DNA from: Embleya scabrispora DSM 41855
GTDB taxonomy: Bacteria > Actinomycetota > Actinomycetes > Streptomycetales > Streptomycetaceae
Assembly: GCF_000372745.1 (NCBI RefSeq)
Contig: NZ_KB889697.1
Coordinates: 62,001 to 126,000, forward strand
DNA length: 64,000 nt
Direction: 5' to 3'
Below are positions 15,825 through 27,364 of the stretch, in pieces (position 1 is the first letter of the stretch; the number at the start of each line of letters is the position of its first letter). Position numbers and translations under genes: made by a program. The notes beneath the pieces were generated by a model. That model searched no databases. It saw only the letters and a list, made by a program, of their open reading frames with translations, and was not told where the DNA came from.

Positions 15825-16790
15825 TCAGCCGGCGTACGCGGGCGACGCGGCGTCGACGATCGCACCCGTACCGGCGTGGGCGGGCGCGGCGGCCTCAGCC
15901 CTGGAGCGCAGCGACGTGCGAGCGGCGGCGGTCTGGATCGTGGCCACGTTCTTGGCCACGGCCGCACCGACTCCCCCGGCGGCCGCGAGGTCGAGCACCG
16001 CGCGGGCCACCCGGGCCACGCCGTCGGGCACACAGCGAAAACTCGGGAAGTCGTTGATGTCCACCACCATCGGTCCGTCCGGCCCCTCGATGATGTCCAC
16101 GCCGAACAGGTCGAGCCCGAATGCCTCGCCGATCCGGTGCATCAGCGCGGCCGTTCCGCTCGGCAGCGGCACCCGGCTCTCCCGGACCGAGTACTCGGGA
16201 TGCAGCGGCGAGCGCCTCACGGTCGCGTGCAATTCGCCCGAGACGCTGTATACCTTCAGGTCACGGCCCGCATTCGGGACATATACCTGGGCCAACAGCG
16301 GCCCCTCGTTCACGAGTTCCGCGCCCAATCGGGCCAGTTCCTCGGGTGTGGACACCAGATGCACGGCCCGCCCGGAGCTGCCGTCGGCCGGCTTGACCAC
16401 GAGCGGATAGGCGTCGGCGGGAATCGAGGAGAGCAACTCCGGCACCGCGGCGAAGTAGGTGACCGGCATCGGCAGCCCGTGGGCGCGCGCGATCACCGCG
16501 GCAACCGCCTTGTCCCGGACCGATCGAATCGCCCGCGCGTCGTTGATCGTGGTGAGTCCGAGCGCCGCCGCGGCCTCCAGCATGCTCAGCCCCGGACCGC
16601 CGGAGACCGTCTTGAGCACCCACGCATCGTGCGAACCGGCCCGGATCAGGTCGGACAGCTCGATCAACGAGCTGCCGGGCCGCACGATGTCGACGTGGTG
16701 CCCCCAGGCGTCGAGTTGCCGGACCACGTCGAGCGGCATGCCATCGTGGCGGTAATGCTCCTCTACGAGGAACGCAAGGGCCATTTTCAT
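15825..16790 (-). CDS. ATP-grasp ligase A (RimK-like)
   Basis: A 321-residue ATP-grasp protein. Recognisable parts: PLVVKPADGSSGRAVHLVST (ATP lid), AQVYVPNAGRDLKVYSVSG, FGLDLFGVDIIEG and the Mg-binding VVDINDFPSFRC. The first 100 residues are the pre-ATP-grasp fold. The last 50 residues are Ala-rich and look disordered. The ATG at 16790 is preceded by GGGGGG seven bases upstream. It is the first gene of a two-gene unit with ATP-grasp B (about the same length but only distantly alike), suggesting two successive ligations or a heterodimer acting on one substrate. Confidence 0.75.
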   Translation of the reverse strand: MKMALAFLVEEHYRHDGMPLDVVRQLDAWGHHVDIVRPGSSLIELSDLIRAGSHDAWVLKTVSGGPGLSMLEAAAALGLTTINDARAIRSVRDKAVAAVIARAHGLPMPVTYFAAVPELLSSIPADAYPLVVKPADGSSGRAVHLVSTPEELARLGAELVNEGPLLAQVYVPNAGRDLKVYSVSGELHATVRRSPLHPEYSVRESRVPLPSGTAALMHRIGEAFGLDLFGVDIIEGPDGPMVVDINDFPSFRCVPDGVARVARAVLDLAAAGGVGAAVAKNVATIQTAAARTSLRSRAEAAAPAHAGTGAIVDAASPAYAG

Positions 16791-17234
16791 CCGATATCCC
16801 CCCGGGACGGCCGCCGTTCCCCCATCCGGCAGAACATTGACGGCACAGCATGCCACGCGTGCCGTGGACGACCGGCACACACCCCACCAAACTCCACGGG
16901 TGACCACCATCATGGGCCATTTGGGGGGTGATTCGTCATCAGGTCAAGAGTAGAGAGGAATCGGGTGCTCCGCTCGGGCGCCCGGCATAGAGCAGGTCAA
17001 GGCATACGCGGGCCCCGGGCGAGCCGAGGCCGGGGTGAGCCGGCCCGGGTGGGGCGGACCGGTCGAGGCGCGGACGGGACCGGATCGGGGCGGGCAGGCG
17101 GCGGGAAGCGCGTTGCGGGCAGGGCTGCGGCGGTGCGTGGCGGGTCCGACGTTGGGCGGTGGCCGGGCACACCGCGTGGGGTGGCCGGGTCGGGGCGTGG
17201 GGGACGGTGGGGCGCCTCGCGTGCGGCGGACGGA
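16791..17234. other. Intergenic region, promoter of the ATP-grasp pair
   Basis: No convincing gene. The stretch 16850-16970 is AT-richer than its surroundings and probably holds the promoter of the minus-strand ATP-grasp genes. The part from 16980 to 17234 is very GC-rich, lies beyond the stop of the hemerythrin-like gene and is open in several frames only through composition. Confidence 0.4.
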
Positions 17235-17882
17235 TCACGCCGTGCGCGGGTCCGGGAACAGGCCCGGAATCGGTTCGGCGCAGCCGCCGGAGACGCCGGT
17301 GATCCCGTCCAGGAGCCAGGTGATCGCGTCGGTGGGCGCACGGTCGCCCGGCGCCCCGACGTCGAACACCTCGGCGGCGTCGATCGCCGCGAGCGAGGCG
17401 CCGAGGGTGCCGATGTGCGCGCCCGCCGCGACCACCGCGGCCAGTTCGGGCAGTACCTGCACCTCCTCCACTCGCAGATGCGCGTCGACCGTCTCCGCCA
17501 CCGACTCGACCGCGGCGGCCACCATCCACGCACGCTCCGAGTCCCCCGCCAGGCTGCCGATCATCGCGGTGACCACGGTCAGGTCGTGGTCGATCCGGTG
17601 GTGATCGGCCTCCAGTCGGTTGAGCAGCAACCGCAGTTCCGGCCGGGCCACCCGCAGCACCGGCCACAGGCACGCGTCCTCGTATTCGTGATGGGCCATC
17701 AGGATCCGGGCCAGCAGCCGCCACTGGGCCGACACATCGGCAACGGCCGGCCCCCCGTCGGCCTGCACGGCACGAATCCGCCCCGACATCGGCGCGAGGT
17801 CGCGGCGCAGCGCGGTGTGCACGAGCCGGATCCCGGTGAAGCGCAGGAGCGGGGAGAGGGCGGCGTTGGGCACGGCGGGCAT
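17235..17882 (-). CDS. Hemerythrin-like HHE domain protein
   Basis: A 215-residue cytoplasmic helical protein. Residues about 60-165 have hemerythrin HHE spacing: AHHEYEDACLWPVL (His/Glu ligands), LEADHHRIDHDLTVV, and the later DAHLRVEEVQVLPEL that supplies the last His and Glu. Such domains bind a di-iron centre and sense or store oxygen, NO or iron. The C-terminal about 50 residues include a Cys and have no assigned role. The ATG at 17882 has AAAGGA eight bases upstream. It is a single gene, with a pair of 12-bp direct repeats about 95-128 bases upstream. Confidence 0.75.
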   Translation of the reverse strand: MPAVPNAALSPLLRFTGIRLVHTALRRDLAPMSGRIRAVQADGGPAVADVSAQWRLLARILMAHHEYEDACLWPVLRVARPELRLLLNRLEADHHRIDHDLTVVTAMIGSLAGDSERAWMVAAAVESVAETVDAHLRVEEVQVLPELAAVVAAGAHIGTLGASLAAIDAAEVFDVGAPGDRAPTDAITWLLDGITGVSGGCAEPIPGLFPDPRTA

Positions 17883-17976
17883 GGGGCGGTTCCTTTTGCG
17901 GACGGTGCCGGCGCGAGCGTCCGGCCGGCACGTGAGGTGCGGCCGAGGCCGCGTGGACGCGCCAGTGTTACGCGCG

Positions 17977-18010
17977 TCGATCAACGTCCGATGCCCATTC
18001 GATCAACGTC
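17977..18010. repeat. Two perfect 12-bp direct repeats, candidate operator
   Basis: TCGATCAACGTC occurs at 17977-17988 and again at 17999-18010. The copies start 22 bp apart, two turns of the helix, so bound proteins would face the same side. They lie upstream of the hemerythrin-like gene, which starts at 17882 on the minus strand. Confidence 0.5.
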
Positions 18011-18709
18011 GGCTCGCACGGGGTGGGAGGCGCGGGAAGCGCGGAGGGCACACGAGGTACGGGGGTAGTCGCCAAAACGAGGTCGTGTGCCCACGCGGCG
18101 AGGCTCGCGCATCCGGGCATCAAGGCGGCAGCATGCGAACCGCCGACCGCAGCGCACGGCCCGGCGGTCCACGCCATGTCTCCATCGACGTCAATAGGGC
18201 AGCGGGCGCCCGGACGGTGTGCGCAAATCCGCCGGCGGCTGCGGCCGCGGGGAAACGGGGCGTTTGACGATCCTGATCCGCGTCATGGCCACGTCCTCCT
18301 GGTCGTCCCGGTGTCCGGCGCAGTGGCCGTGGTGCGCGCGACGCGCACTATCTGCTCCTTCGATACCCATCCGGAGCGCTCGAACCCTCACCCGAAGACG
18401 AACAACCCCTACTTTCCCCTTCTCACACCCCCGATTTACCCCACCTATCACCCGAATCGACCCCGGACGACGAGAAATCGAACGCATCGGCGACCCCGGA
18501 AGGCACCGAAACCTCGTCCCGGCATTTTCCGACAGCACCAACTCGGTTACGGACGACCGCACTTCCCATGTGCCGCCCCTCCGTCGTCCACCGGCTCCGG
18601 GGCTTCGCCGGCATCACCACCTCCCCAGCGCGGCGGCGACCCGGGCAAAGGGGTACCGCCGCCGGCAGACTCGACGCCGGTGTCGGTCGACGCAGTCGTG
18701 GAGGCAACG
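18011..18709. other. Non-coding or unrecognised stretch
   Basis: About 700 bases with no gene I can support. Between 18340 and 18560 the DNA is unusually C/A-rich on the plus strand with lower GC than average (runs such as ACCCCCGATTTACCCC). The long open frames across it have no domain-like character. The last 15 bases carry the ribosome site of the next small gene. Confidence 0.35.
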
Positions 18710-18904
18710 ATGAACGAGGTACAGGCCCGCTGGGCCATCCAACGTTGGCAGGACACCGTCGGCGACCACGTGGACGTCCGCCTGATCCCGGCCGTGGCCG
18801 ACCCCTCCGCTCCCGACGGCGAGTGGCGCATCCACCTCCCGGGCGACCCCGCGACCCGTACGGACGTCACGGAAGAGGTCCTCAGGGCGATCACGCCCGA
18901 CTGA
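18710..18904 (+). CDS. Small acidic hypothetical protein (64 residues)
   Basis: ATG at 18710 with GGAGG five bases upstream. The 64-residue product (MNEVQARWAIQRWQDTVGDH at the start) is acidic, has a Trp-containing amphipathic N-terminal helix and a DGEWRIHLPGD beta-like segment, and no Cys or membrane segment. I do not recognise the family. The strong ribosome site argues that it is real. It stands alone between two stretches without genes. A longer frame runs upstream to 18023 but has no coding character. Confidence 0.5.
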   Translation: MNEVQARWAIQRWQDTVGDHVDVRLIPAVADPSAPDGEWRIHLPGDPATRTDVTEEVLRAITPD

Positions 18905-19474
18905 GGGCCGGGCGCGGCCGGAGGCCGGGACAGCCGGAGCCGGGCCCCGGGAGGCGAGGACATGGCGCACGCAGGGTCGGCCCGTACCAAGTCGACGATC
19001 GGCCGTTCCTGCCGGCGACCGCGGTCGAGCACGCCGGCCGAGGCACCTGGCCGGGTCATCGACCACGGCGCGGTCCGTCGGGACAACTCCCGTGACCTGG
19101 GCCCGAGTTCATATGCATCAGCCCGCCGATCCGATCGAGCGAGTCCCGCTCGGCCGAGCCGACCCCGCCCTCCGTCGCGGCGATCGGCGTTGCCCGGGTG
19201 AGCAGCGGTTCCCGTCCGTACGGCTGGAGTTGCCCGCCGAGCGACACCGGCCCGGGAGGCAACTCGAAGCCGGCACCCGCGAGATCCGCAGCCGCCCGCG
19301 CCACCGAGTGGTCCGTCACCCCGGCCTCGACAGCCGCGGCGGCGGCCACCGTGCGCGCCGCCGTGGACGGCTAACCGAAACCCGCGGCACGCTCACCGCG
19401 AGCGCCCGCATCCCCTGTCCCGACAGCTCGGAGATCCGCGCACTCGTCGCACCTGCGACACCATGCCGCCGCGG
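18905..19474. other. Gene-poor stretch, possibly decayed
   Basis: No intact gene can be supported. Minus-strand fragments such as SELSGQGMRALAVSVPR (about 19430-19380) and VTDHSVARAAADLAGAGFEL (about 19320-19260) look like pieces of real protein but sit in different frames and match no family I can name. They lie downstream of the ModA-like gene. This may be a pseudogene. Confidence 0.3.
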
Positions 19475-20176
19475 TCAGTCCTGCGTCCCGAAAGCCCGCA
19501 TACCCTTGGCCCGGGCGACTTCCGACGCTGTGTCGGAGCCGAGGATGTCGAGGACTTCGCGGGCGCGGTGTGGCGCGTTCGAAGAAGCCAGTACCGCACC
19601 GCCGAATGTCGAGCTGATCGCGGTCTCGCCGGGCAGCGGGCCGATGACGACCACGCCTGGCAGGTCCATCAGTTCGCTGTGCTGTTGAAGCGCCAGGTCG
19701 GCTTCACCGGACGCGAGGAGGCTGCCGACGGGTACTCCCGGCGGGGCTTGGACAAGCCGGCCCCGGAGCGTGTCGGCGAGCTGTAGCCGGGTGATCAGTT
19801 CGATCAGGGCCGTACCGCTGGGGCCGGTGGAGTAGGCGATGCGCCCGGCGGCCAGGAGGGCGGCTCGCAGATCGGACTCCGAGCCGAAGGCCGGAACCGG
19901 TGACCCGGCCGGCACCGCGGCGACGACTTGGGACGTCCAAAGCGGGCGGACCGTGCCGCCGAGGAGATGTCCTTCGCTCGCCAGCTCGGCCAGTGCGTCG
20001 TCGGCGAGCACGAGCACGTCGGCCTCGGTGCCTTCGCGTACCCGGCGCGCGATCTCGACCCCTCCGGCGGAATCGAAGCGCACCGGCATCCCGTGCACGA
20101 CTCGGATGTCCTCGGCCAGCTCGGCCAGAATCAGCCGCGTCGCCATCGAGGACAGCCCACGGATCCGTCCGTCCAC
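19475..20176 (-). CDS. ModA-like substrate-binding protein without signal peptide
   Basis: A 233-residue type II periplasmic-binding-protein fold, resembling molybdate-binding ModA: FDSAGGVEIARRVREGTEAD, VLVLADDALAELASEGHLL, a hinge region, YSTGPSGTALIELITRL, GEADLALQQHSELM and AREVLDILGSD at the C-terminus. There is no secretion signal or lipobox, so it is probably cytosolic. Proteins of this kind occur next to aromatic catabolic genes in actinobacteria, and a ligand-sensing role is possible. The start is the GTG at 20176, four bases after AAGGAGG. It is divergent from the IclR gene across a 74-base shared promoter. Confidence 0.7.
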   Translation of the reverse strand: MDGRIRGLSSMATRLILAELAEDIRVVHGMPVRFDSAGGVEIARRVREGTEADVLVLADDALAELASEGHLLGGTVRPLWTSQVVAAVPAGSPVPAFGSESDLRAALLAAGRIAYSTGPSGTALIELITRLQLADTLRGRLVQAPPGVPVGSLLASGEADLALQQHSELMDLPGVVVIGPLPGETAISSTFGGAVLASSNAPHRAREVLDILGSDTASEVARAKGMRAFGTQD

Positions 20177-20250
20177 ATCGCCTCCTTGCGTCGGCCCGAT
20201 GGTAGGGCGCGCATCAGGGCCGCTCAACGCCGGTCTGCGAGACTGACGAG

Positions 20251-21018
20251 GTGAGCACACCCCGGAGCACCGCGGCTGGAAAGGTCCTCAGAGTCCTCTC
20301 GGTATTCGACCGCGAGCACCAGGCCCACACGCTGTCGGAGATCGCTCAGCGCGCGGGCCTGCCGTTGAGCACCACGCACCGGGTGGTCGCGGAACTGGCG
20401 GGGTGGGGTGCGATCGAGCGCGGGGAGAACGGGTCGTGGCATGTCGGGCTGCGGTTGTGGGAGATCGCCTCGGGTTGCCCCCGCACCCAGATCCTGCGCG
20501 ATGTGGCGCTGCCGTTCATGCAGGACCTCTACGAGGCGACGCACGAGAACATCCAGCTCGCGGTGCGCGAAGGCACCGAGCTGGTCTTCGTCGAGCGGAT
20601 CGCCGGGCATCGCTCGGTGGAACTGCTGACGACGGTCGGGACGCGGTTTCCCATCGGCTCAACCGGGATGGGCCGCGTGCTGTTGGCGCACGCGACCCGG
20701 GACATCCAGGAGGCGGTCCTCGAATCGCCGCTCCAGGCGTGGACCCCGCACACGGTCACCGATCCGGACATGCTGCGGGCACAGTTGGAGCGCATCCGCC
20801 GCGAGCAGGTCTTCGTCAGCGACCGGCAGCTCTCGGAAACCACGGTCGCGGTGGCCGCGCCGGTGCGAGTCGGCCGGACCGGGCCGGTGAGCGCCGCGTT
20901 GGGGATCATCGTCGCCGCACGTGGTGCAGGCCGTGCGCGCGGGCTGCGCGAGCCGGTCCTGCGGGCCGCCTTCGGTATCTCGGCGGAGCTCGGCAGACGG
21001 GCCCGCACGACTGGCTGA
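20251..21018 (+). CDS. IclR-family transcriptional regulator of the aromatic operon
   Basis: A 255-residue regulator. Residues about 8-60 form the winged-helix domain (VLRVLSVFDREHQAHTLSEI, LPLSTTHRVVAELAGWGAI). Residues about 75-250 form the GAF-like ligand domain with the family's GxRFPIGSTGMGRVLLA motif and SDRQLSETTVAVAAPVR. IclR proteins of this sort (PcaR, PobR, PcaU) control protocatechuate and 4-hydroxybenzoate genes with the aromatic acid as effector. It precedes pobA by 96 bases in the same direction and is divergent from the ModA-like gene, so it most likely controls the downstream pathway. GTG start at 20251. Confidence 0.88.
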   Translation: MSTPRSTAAGKVLRVLSVFDREHQAHTLSEIAQRAGLPLSTTHRVVAELAGWGAIERGENGSWHVGLRLWEIASGCPRTQILRDVALPFMQDLYEATHENIQLAVREGTELVFVERIAGHRSVELLTTVGTRFPIGSTGMGRVLLAHATRDIQEAVLESPLQAWTPHTVTDPDMLRAQLERIRREQVFVSDRQLSETTVAVAAPVRVGRTGPVSAALGIIVAARGAGRARGLREPVLRAAFGISAELGRRARTTG

Positions 21019-21024
21019 CCGGAC

Positions 21025-21039
21025 TTCCGCCTGACGGAA
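21025..21039. promoter_or_regulatory. Candidate IclR operator
   Basis: TTCCGCCTGACGGAA: 5-bp perfect arms with a 5-base spacer, in the 96-base gap between the IclR gene and pobA. IclR proteins bind roughly 15-bp palindromes of this shape. The identity of the site is inference from position and symmetry. Confidence 0.4.
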
Positions 21040-21114
21040 ACACTGCTGACCGAGGACGGTCCCGCCTGCCAGCGTTCGGGGTGCTTGCAACGTTCGCAGT
21101 CCCCGGGAGATGCC

Positions 21115-22326
21115 ATGGCCGATGCCACCGTCGACACCGTCACGACGGTTCCAGTAGCCATCGTCGGGGCCGGTCCGGCCGGTTTGATGCTGGCGCACCG
21201 TCTCGGGCGGGCGGGGGTCGAGACGATCGCGCTCGACACACGCACCCGGCACGAGATCGAGACCACGCAGCGGGCCGGCATCCTCGAAGCCGATGTCGCC
21301 CGGGACCTGGTCGAGACCGGCGTATCCGACCGAATCCTGCGCGACGGCCATGAGCACGAGGGCGTCGAACTCCGGTTCGGCGGCCGGGCGCACCGCATCG
21401 ACTTCAAGGACCTGGTGGGCGAGTCGGTGTGGCTCTACCCGCAGACCGACGTGTTCGTCGACCTGGCCGATGCGCGGGAGCGCGACGGGGGCACGGTCCA
21501 TTTCGGCATCAAGGACACCGAGGTCCTCGACATCACCACGGGCAGCCCCCGGGTCCGCTACACCGCGCCCGACGGGACCCGCCACGAGATCCGGGCGCGG
21601 TACGTGGTCGGCGCTGACGGGTCACGCAGCATGTGCCGCGGCCTGGTGCCCGAGGACCGGCGGGTGCGCTTCACCAAGGAGTATCCGTTCGCCTGGTTCG
21701 GCATCCTCACCGAGGCGCCGATGAGCGCGCCCGAACTGATCTACGCCCACTCCGAGCACGGCTTCGCGTTGATCAGCCGGCGCAGCGAGACCGTGCAGCG
21801 GATGTACTTCCAGTGCGACCCGGACGAGTCCGTCGACGCGTGGCCGGACGACCGCGTCTGGGAGACGTTCCAGGCCCGGGTGGCCGGCGAGGACGGCTTC
21901 CGACTCCGGGAGGGGCCGATCATCGAGAAGACCGTGCTGAAGTTCCGCTCGTTCGTGCAGGAGCCGATGCGCTGGGGCTCGATGGCCCTCGCCGGCGATG
22001 CCGCGCACACCGTGCCGCCGACCGGTGCCCGCGGACTCAACCTCGCGCTGCACGACGTGAAGGTGCTGGCCGAGGTCCTGGCGCGGGCTCTCGGCAGCGA
22101 CGGCGACGCCGCGTTGGACGACTACCAGCCGCGCGCCCTGCGGCGGGTGTGGCGGGCCCAGAACTTCTCGTACTGGATCACCCAACTGCTCCACACCGCG
22201 CCGGGCAGCGAGCCGTTCGACCTGCAGCGCCAACTCGGGGAGCTCGACAACGTGGTGGGCACGCGGGCCGGCCGCACCTACCTCGCCGAGCAGTACACCG
22301 GCTGGCCGACCCGCGCCCGAGCCTGA
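21115..22326 (+). CDS. pobA: 4-hydroxybenzoate 3-monooxygenase
   Basis: A 403-residue FAD-dependent class A hydroxylase that uses NAD(P)H and oxygen to turn 4-hydroxybenzoate into protocatechuate. Motifs: GAGPAGLMLAHRL (FAD Rossmann, about residue 16), TTQRAGILEADV near residue 45, YVVGADGSRS (DG motif) and LAGDAAHTVPPTGARGLNLA (GD motif, about residue 290-310). The C-terminal RRVWRAQNFSYWITQLLH is characteristic of PobA. Length (about 390-400) fits. It starts at the ATG at 21115, six bases after GGGAGA. It feeds the 4,5-cleavage genes immediately downstream. Confidence 0.88.
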   Translation: MADATVDTVTTVPVAIVGAGPAGLMLAHRLGRAGVETIALDTRTRHEIETTQRAGILEADVARDLVETGVSDRILRDGHEHEGVELRFGGRAHRIDFKDLVGESVWLYPQTDVFVDLADARERDGGTVHFGIKDTEVLDITTGSPRVRYTAPDGTRHEIRARYVVGADGSRSMCRGLVPEDRRVRFTKEYPFAWFGILTEAPMSAPELIYAHSEHGFALISRRSETVQRMYFQCDPDESVDAWPDDRVWETFQARVAGEDGFRLREGPIIEKTVLKFRSFVQEPMRWGSMALAGDAAHTVPPTGARGLNLALHDVKVLAEVLARALGSDGDAALDDYQPRALRRVWRAQNFSYWITQLLHTAPGSEPFDLQRQLGELDNVVGTRAGRTYLAEQYTGWPTRARA

Positions 22327-22353
22327 CGCCCGCCGACCACCAGGAGACAACGC

Positions 22354-23379
22354 ATGATCATCGACTGCCACGGGCACTTCACCACCGCGCCGCCGCAGCT
22401 GGCCGAATGGCGGGAGCGGCAGGTGGCGGCGGTCGGCGACCCGCGCAACGCGCCCGACCCCGACGACTTGGTCATCACCGACGACGACCTGCGCCAGGCG
22501 GTCGAGACCAACCAGCTGCGGCTCATGGACGAGCGCGGCAGCGACCTGACGATCTTCTCGCCGCGGGCCAGCTTCATGGCGCACCACATCGGCGACTTCG
22601 AGGTGTCCTCGGTCTGGGCGCGGATCTGCAACGACCTGGTCCACCGCGTGAGCACCCTGTACCCCGACCGGTTCGCGACGGGCGTGATGCTGCCGCAGTC
22701 GCCGGGCGTCGATCCCGCGACGTGCCTGCCCGAGCTGCGCCGGGCGGTCGAGGAACTCGGCGCGGTGACGGTCAACATCAACCCCGACCCGTCCGGCGGC
22801 AAGTGGACCGCTCCGCCGCTGACCGACCGCGGCTGGTATCCGCTCTACGAGGCGATGGCCGAGTACGACATCCCCGCGATGATCCACGTGAGCACGTCGT
22901 GCAACCCGGCGTTCCACACCACCGGCGCCCACTACCTCAACGCCGACACCACGGCGTTCATGCAGCTGATCCAGGGCGACCTGTTCGCGGACTTCCCCAC
23001 GCTGCGGTTCGTGATCCCGCACGGCGGCGGCGCGGTGCCCTACCACTGGGGCCGGTTTCGCGGCCTGGCGATGGCACTGGGCAGGCCGGACCCCGAGACG
23101 CTGCTGGACAACGTCTTCTTCGACACCTGCGTCTACCACCAGCCGGGCATCGACCTGCTCACCAGGGTGATCCCCGGCCGGTCGGTGCTCTTCGCCAGCG
23201 AAATGATCGGCGCTGTCCGCGACATCGACCCGGACACCGGCCACCACTTCGACGACACGAAGCGGTACGTCGAGGCCACCCCCAACCTCACCGACGAGGA
23301 GCGGTCCGCCGTCTACTCCGGCAACGCCCTGCGCGTCTACCCCCGCCTCGCCGCCCGCCTCGCCGCGGCCGGCCGCTGA
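22354..23379 (+). CDS. ligJ: 4-oxalomesaconate hydratase (LigJ type)
   Basis: A 341-residue amidohydrolase-fold enzyme. Residues 1-8 read MIIDCHGH, the strand-1 metal motif, and the following segment is TTAPPQLAEWRERQV, as in LigJ. Other motifs: MIHVSTSCNPAFHTTGAHY, FVIPHGGGAVPYHWGRFRG and VLFASEMIGAVRDID. LigJ adds water to 4-oxalomesaconate to give 4-carboxy-4-hydroxy-2-oxoadipate in the protocatechuate 4,5-cleavage pathway. Length matches LigJ (about 340). It is 27 bases after pobA and 17 before the aldolase gene. Identity is strengthened by the full set of partner genes around it. Confidence 0.88.
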   Translation: MIIDCHGHFTTAPPQLAEWRERQVAAVGDPRNAPDPDDLVITDDDLRQAVETNQLRLMDERGSDLTIFSPRASFMAHHIGDFEVSSVWARICNDLVHRVSTLYPDRFATGVMLPQSPGVDPATCLPELRRAVEELGAVTVNINPDPSGGKWTAPPLTDRGWYPLYEAMAEYDIPAMIHVSTSCNPAFHTTGAHYLNADTTAFMQLIQGDLFADFPTLRFVIPHGGGAVPYHWGRFRGLAMALGRPDPETLLDNVFFDTCVYHQPGIDLLTRVIPGRSVLFASEMIGAVRDIDPDTGHHFDDTKRYVEATPNLTDEERSAVYSGNALRVYPRLAARLAAAGR

Positions 23380-23396
23380 TCCCAGGAGAAGAACAC

Positions 23397-26388
<2,992 letters not shown>

Positions 26389-26389
26389 C

Positions 26390-27364
26390 ATGACCGACGA
26401 CCAAACCGTCCGGATCGCCCTGGTCGGGGGCGGCGCCTTCGGTGCCAAGCACGCGGCCGCCCTCAAGCGGATCAAGGGCGTCGAGGTGGCCGCCGTCGCG
26501 AGCAGCAGCCTCGCAAGCGCCCGAACGTTCGCCGCGGAGCAGGGCGTGGGCCGCGGCGTCGCCGGCCTGGACGAGGTGCTGGCGATGGACGACGTCGACG
26601 CCGTCATCCTCGCCACCCCCACGCAGATGCACGCCGAGCAGACGATCGCCTGCCTGGAGGCGGGCAAGCACGTCCAGGTCGAGATCCCGTTGGCCGACTC
26701 GCTCGCCGACGCCGAGGCGTGCCTGGCGGCGCAGGAGCGCACCGGACTCGTCGCCATGGTCGGGCACACGCGGCGCTTCAACCCCAGCCACCAGTGGGTG
26801 CGGCAGCGGATCCGGGCCGGCGAGTACAACATCCAGCAGATGGACGTGCAGACCTACTTCTTCCGCCGCGAGAACCTCAACGCGCTGGGCCGGCCGCGGT
26901 CCTGGACCGACCACCTGCTGTGGCACCACGCCGCGCACACCGTCGACCTGTTCGCGTACCAAACCGGGTCGCCGATCGTGCGGGCCAACGCCATCCAGGG
27001 GCCGATCCACCCCGAGCTCGGCATCGCGATGGACATGTCGATCCAGCTGCGCGCGCAAAGCGGCGCGATCTGCACCCTGTCGCTGTCCTTCAACAACGAC
27101 GGTCCGCTCGGCACGTTCTTCCGCTACATCGGCGACACCGGCACCTACCTCGCGCGGTACGACGACCTGGTCGACGGCAAGGACGAGCCGATCGACGTGA
27201 GCGCGGTCGACGTGTCGATGGACGGCATCGAGCTACAGGACCGCGAGTTCGTCGCCGCGATCCGCGAGGGCCGCGAGCCGAACTCGTCCATCGCCCAGGT
27301 CATGCCCTGCTACCGAACCCTGGCCGCCCTCGAAGAGCAGCTTGCCGCTGCCTCGAAGTCGTGA
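26390..27364 (+). CDS. ligC: 4-carboxy-2-hydroxymuconate-6-semialdehyde dehydrogenase (LigC)
   Basis: A 324-residue NADP-dependent oxidoreductase of the Gfo/Idh/MocA family. It converts the ring-cleavage product (or its hemiacetal) into 2-pyrone-4,6-dicarboxylate. Motifs: IALVGGGAFGAKHAAALK (Rossmann, residues about 10-27), EAGKHVQVEIPLADSLADAE (EKP-like site with Glu-Ile-Pro), GHTRRFNPSHQWVRQRI and WTDHLLWHHAAHTVDLFAYQ (catalytic His region). These are close to LigC. It starts one base after ligAB, and its stop is overlapped by the next GTG. Confidence 0.85.
   Translation: MTDDQTVRIALVGGGAFGAKHAAALKRIKGVEVAAVASSSLASARTFAAEQGVGRGVAGLDEVLAMDDVDAVILATPTQMHAEQTIACLEAGKHVQVEIPLADSLADAEACLAAQERTGLVAMVGHTRRFNPSHQWVRQRIRAGEYNIQQMDVQTYFFRRENLNALGRPRSWTDHLLWHHAAHTVDLFAYQTGSPIVRANAIQGPIHPELGIAMDMSIQLRAQSGAICTLSLSFNNDGPLGTFFRYIGDTGTYLARYDDLVDGKDEPIDVSAVDVSMDGIELQDREFVAAIREGREPNSSIAQVMPCYRTLAALEEQLAAASKS

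Noticed and set aside
18023-18709. Upstream extension of the 64-residue gene to a 293-codon frame
   Set aside because: It crosses a low-complexity C/A-rich stretch without coding character. The GGAGG-preceded ATG at 18710 is far better.
21633-23396. Continuous plus-strand frame running through pobA and ligJ into ligK
   Set aside because: The upstream part is an off-frame reading of pobA and ligJ. LigK starts at its own ATG at 23397.
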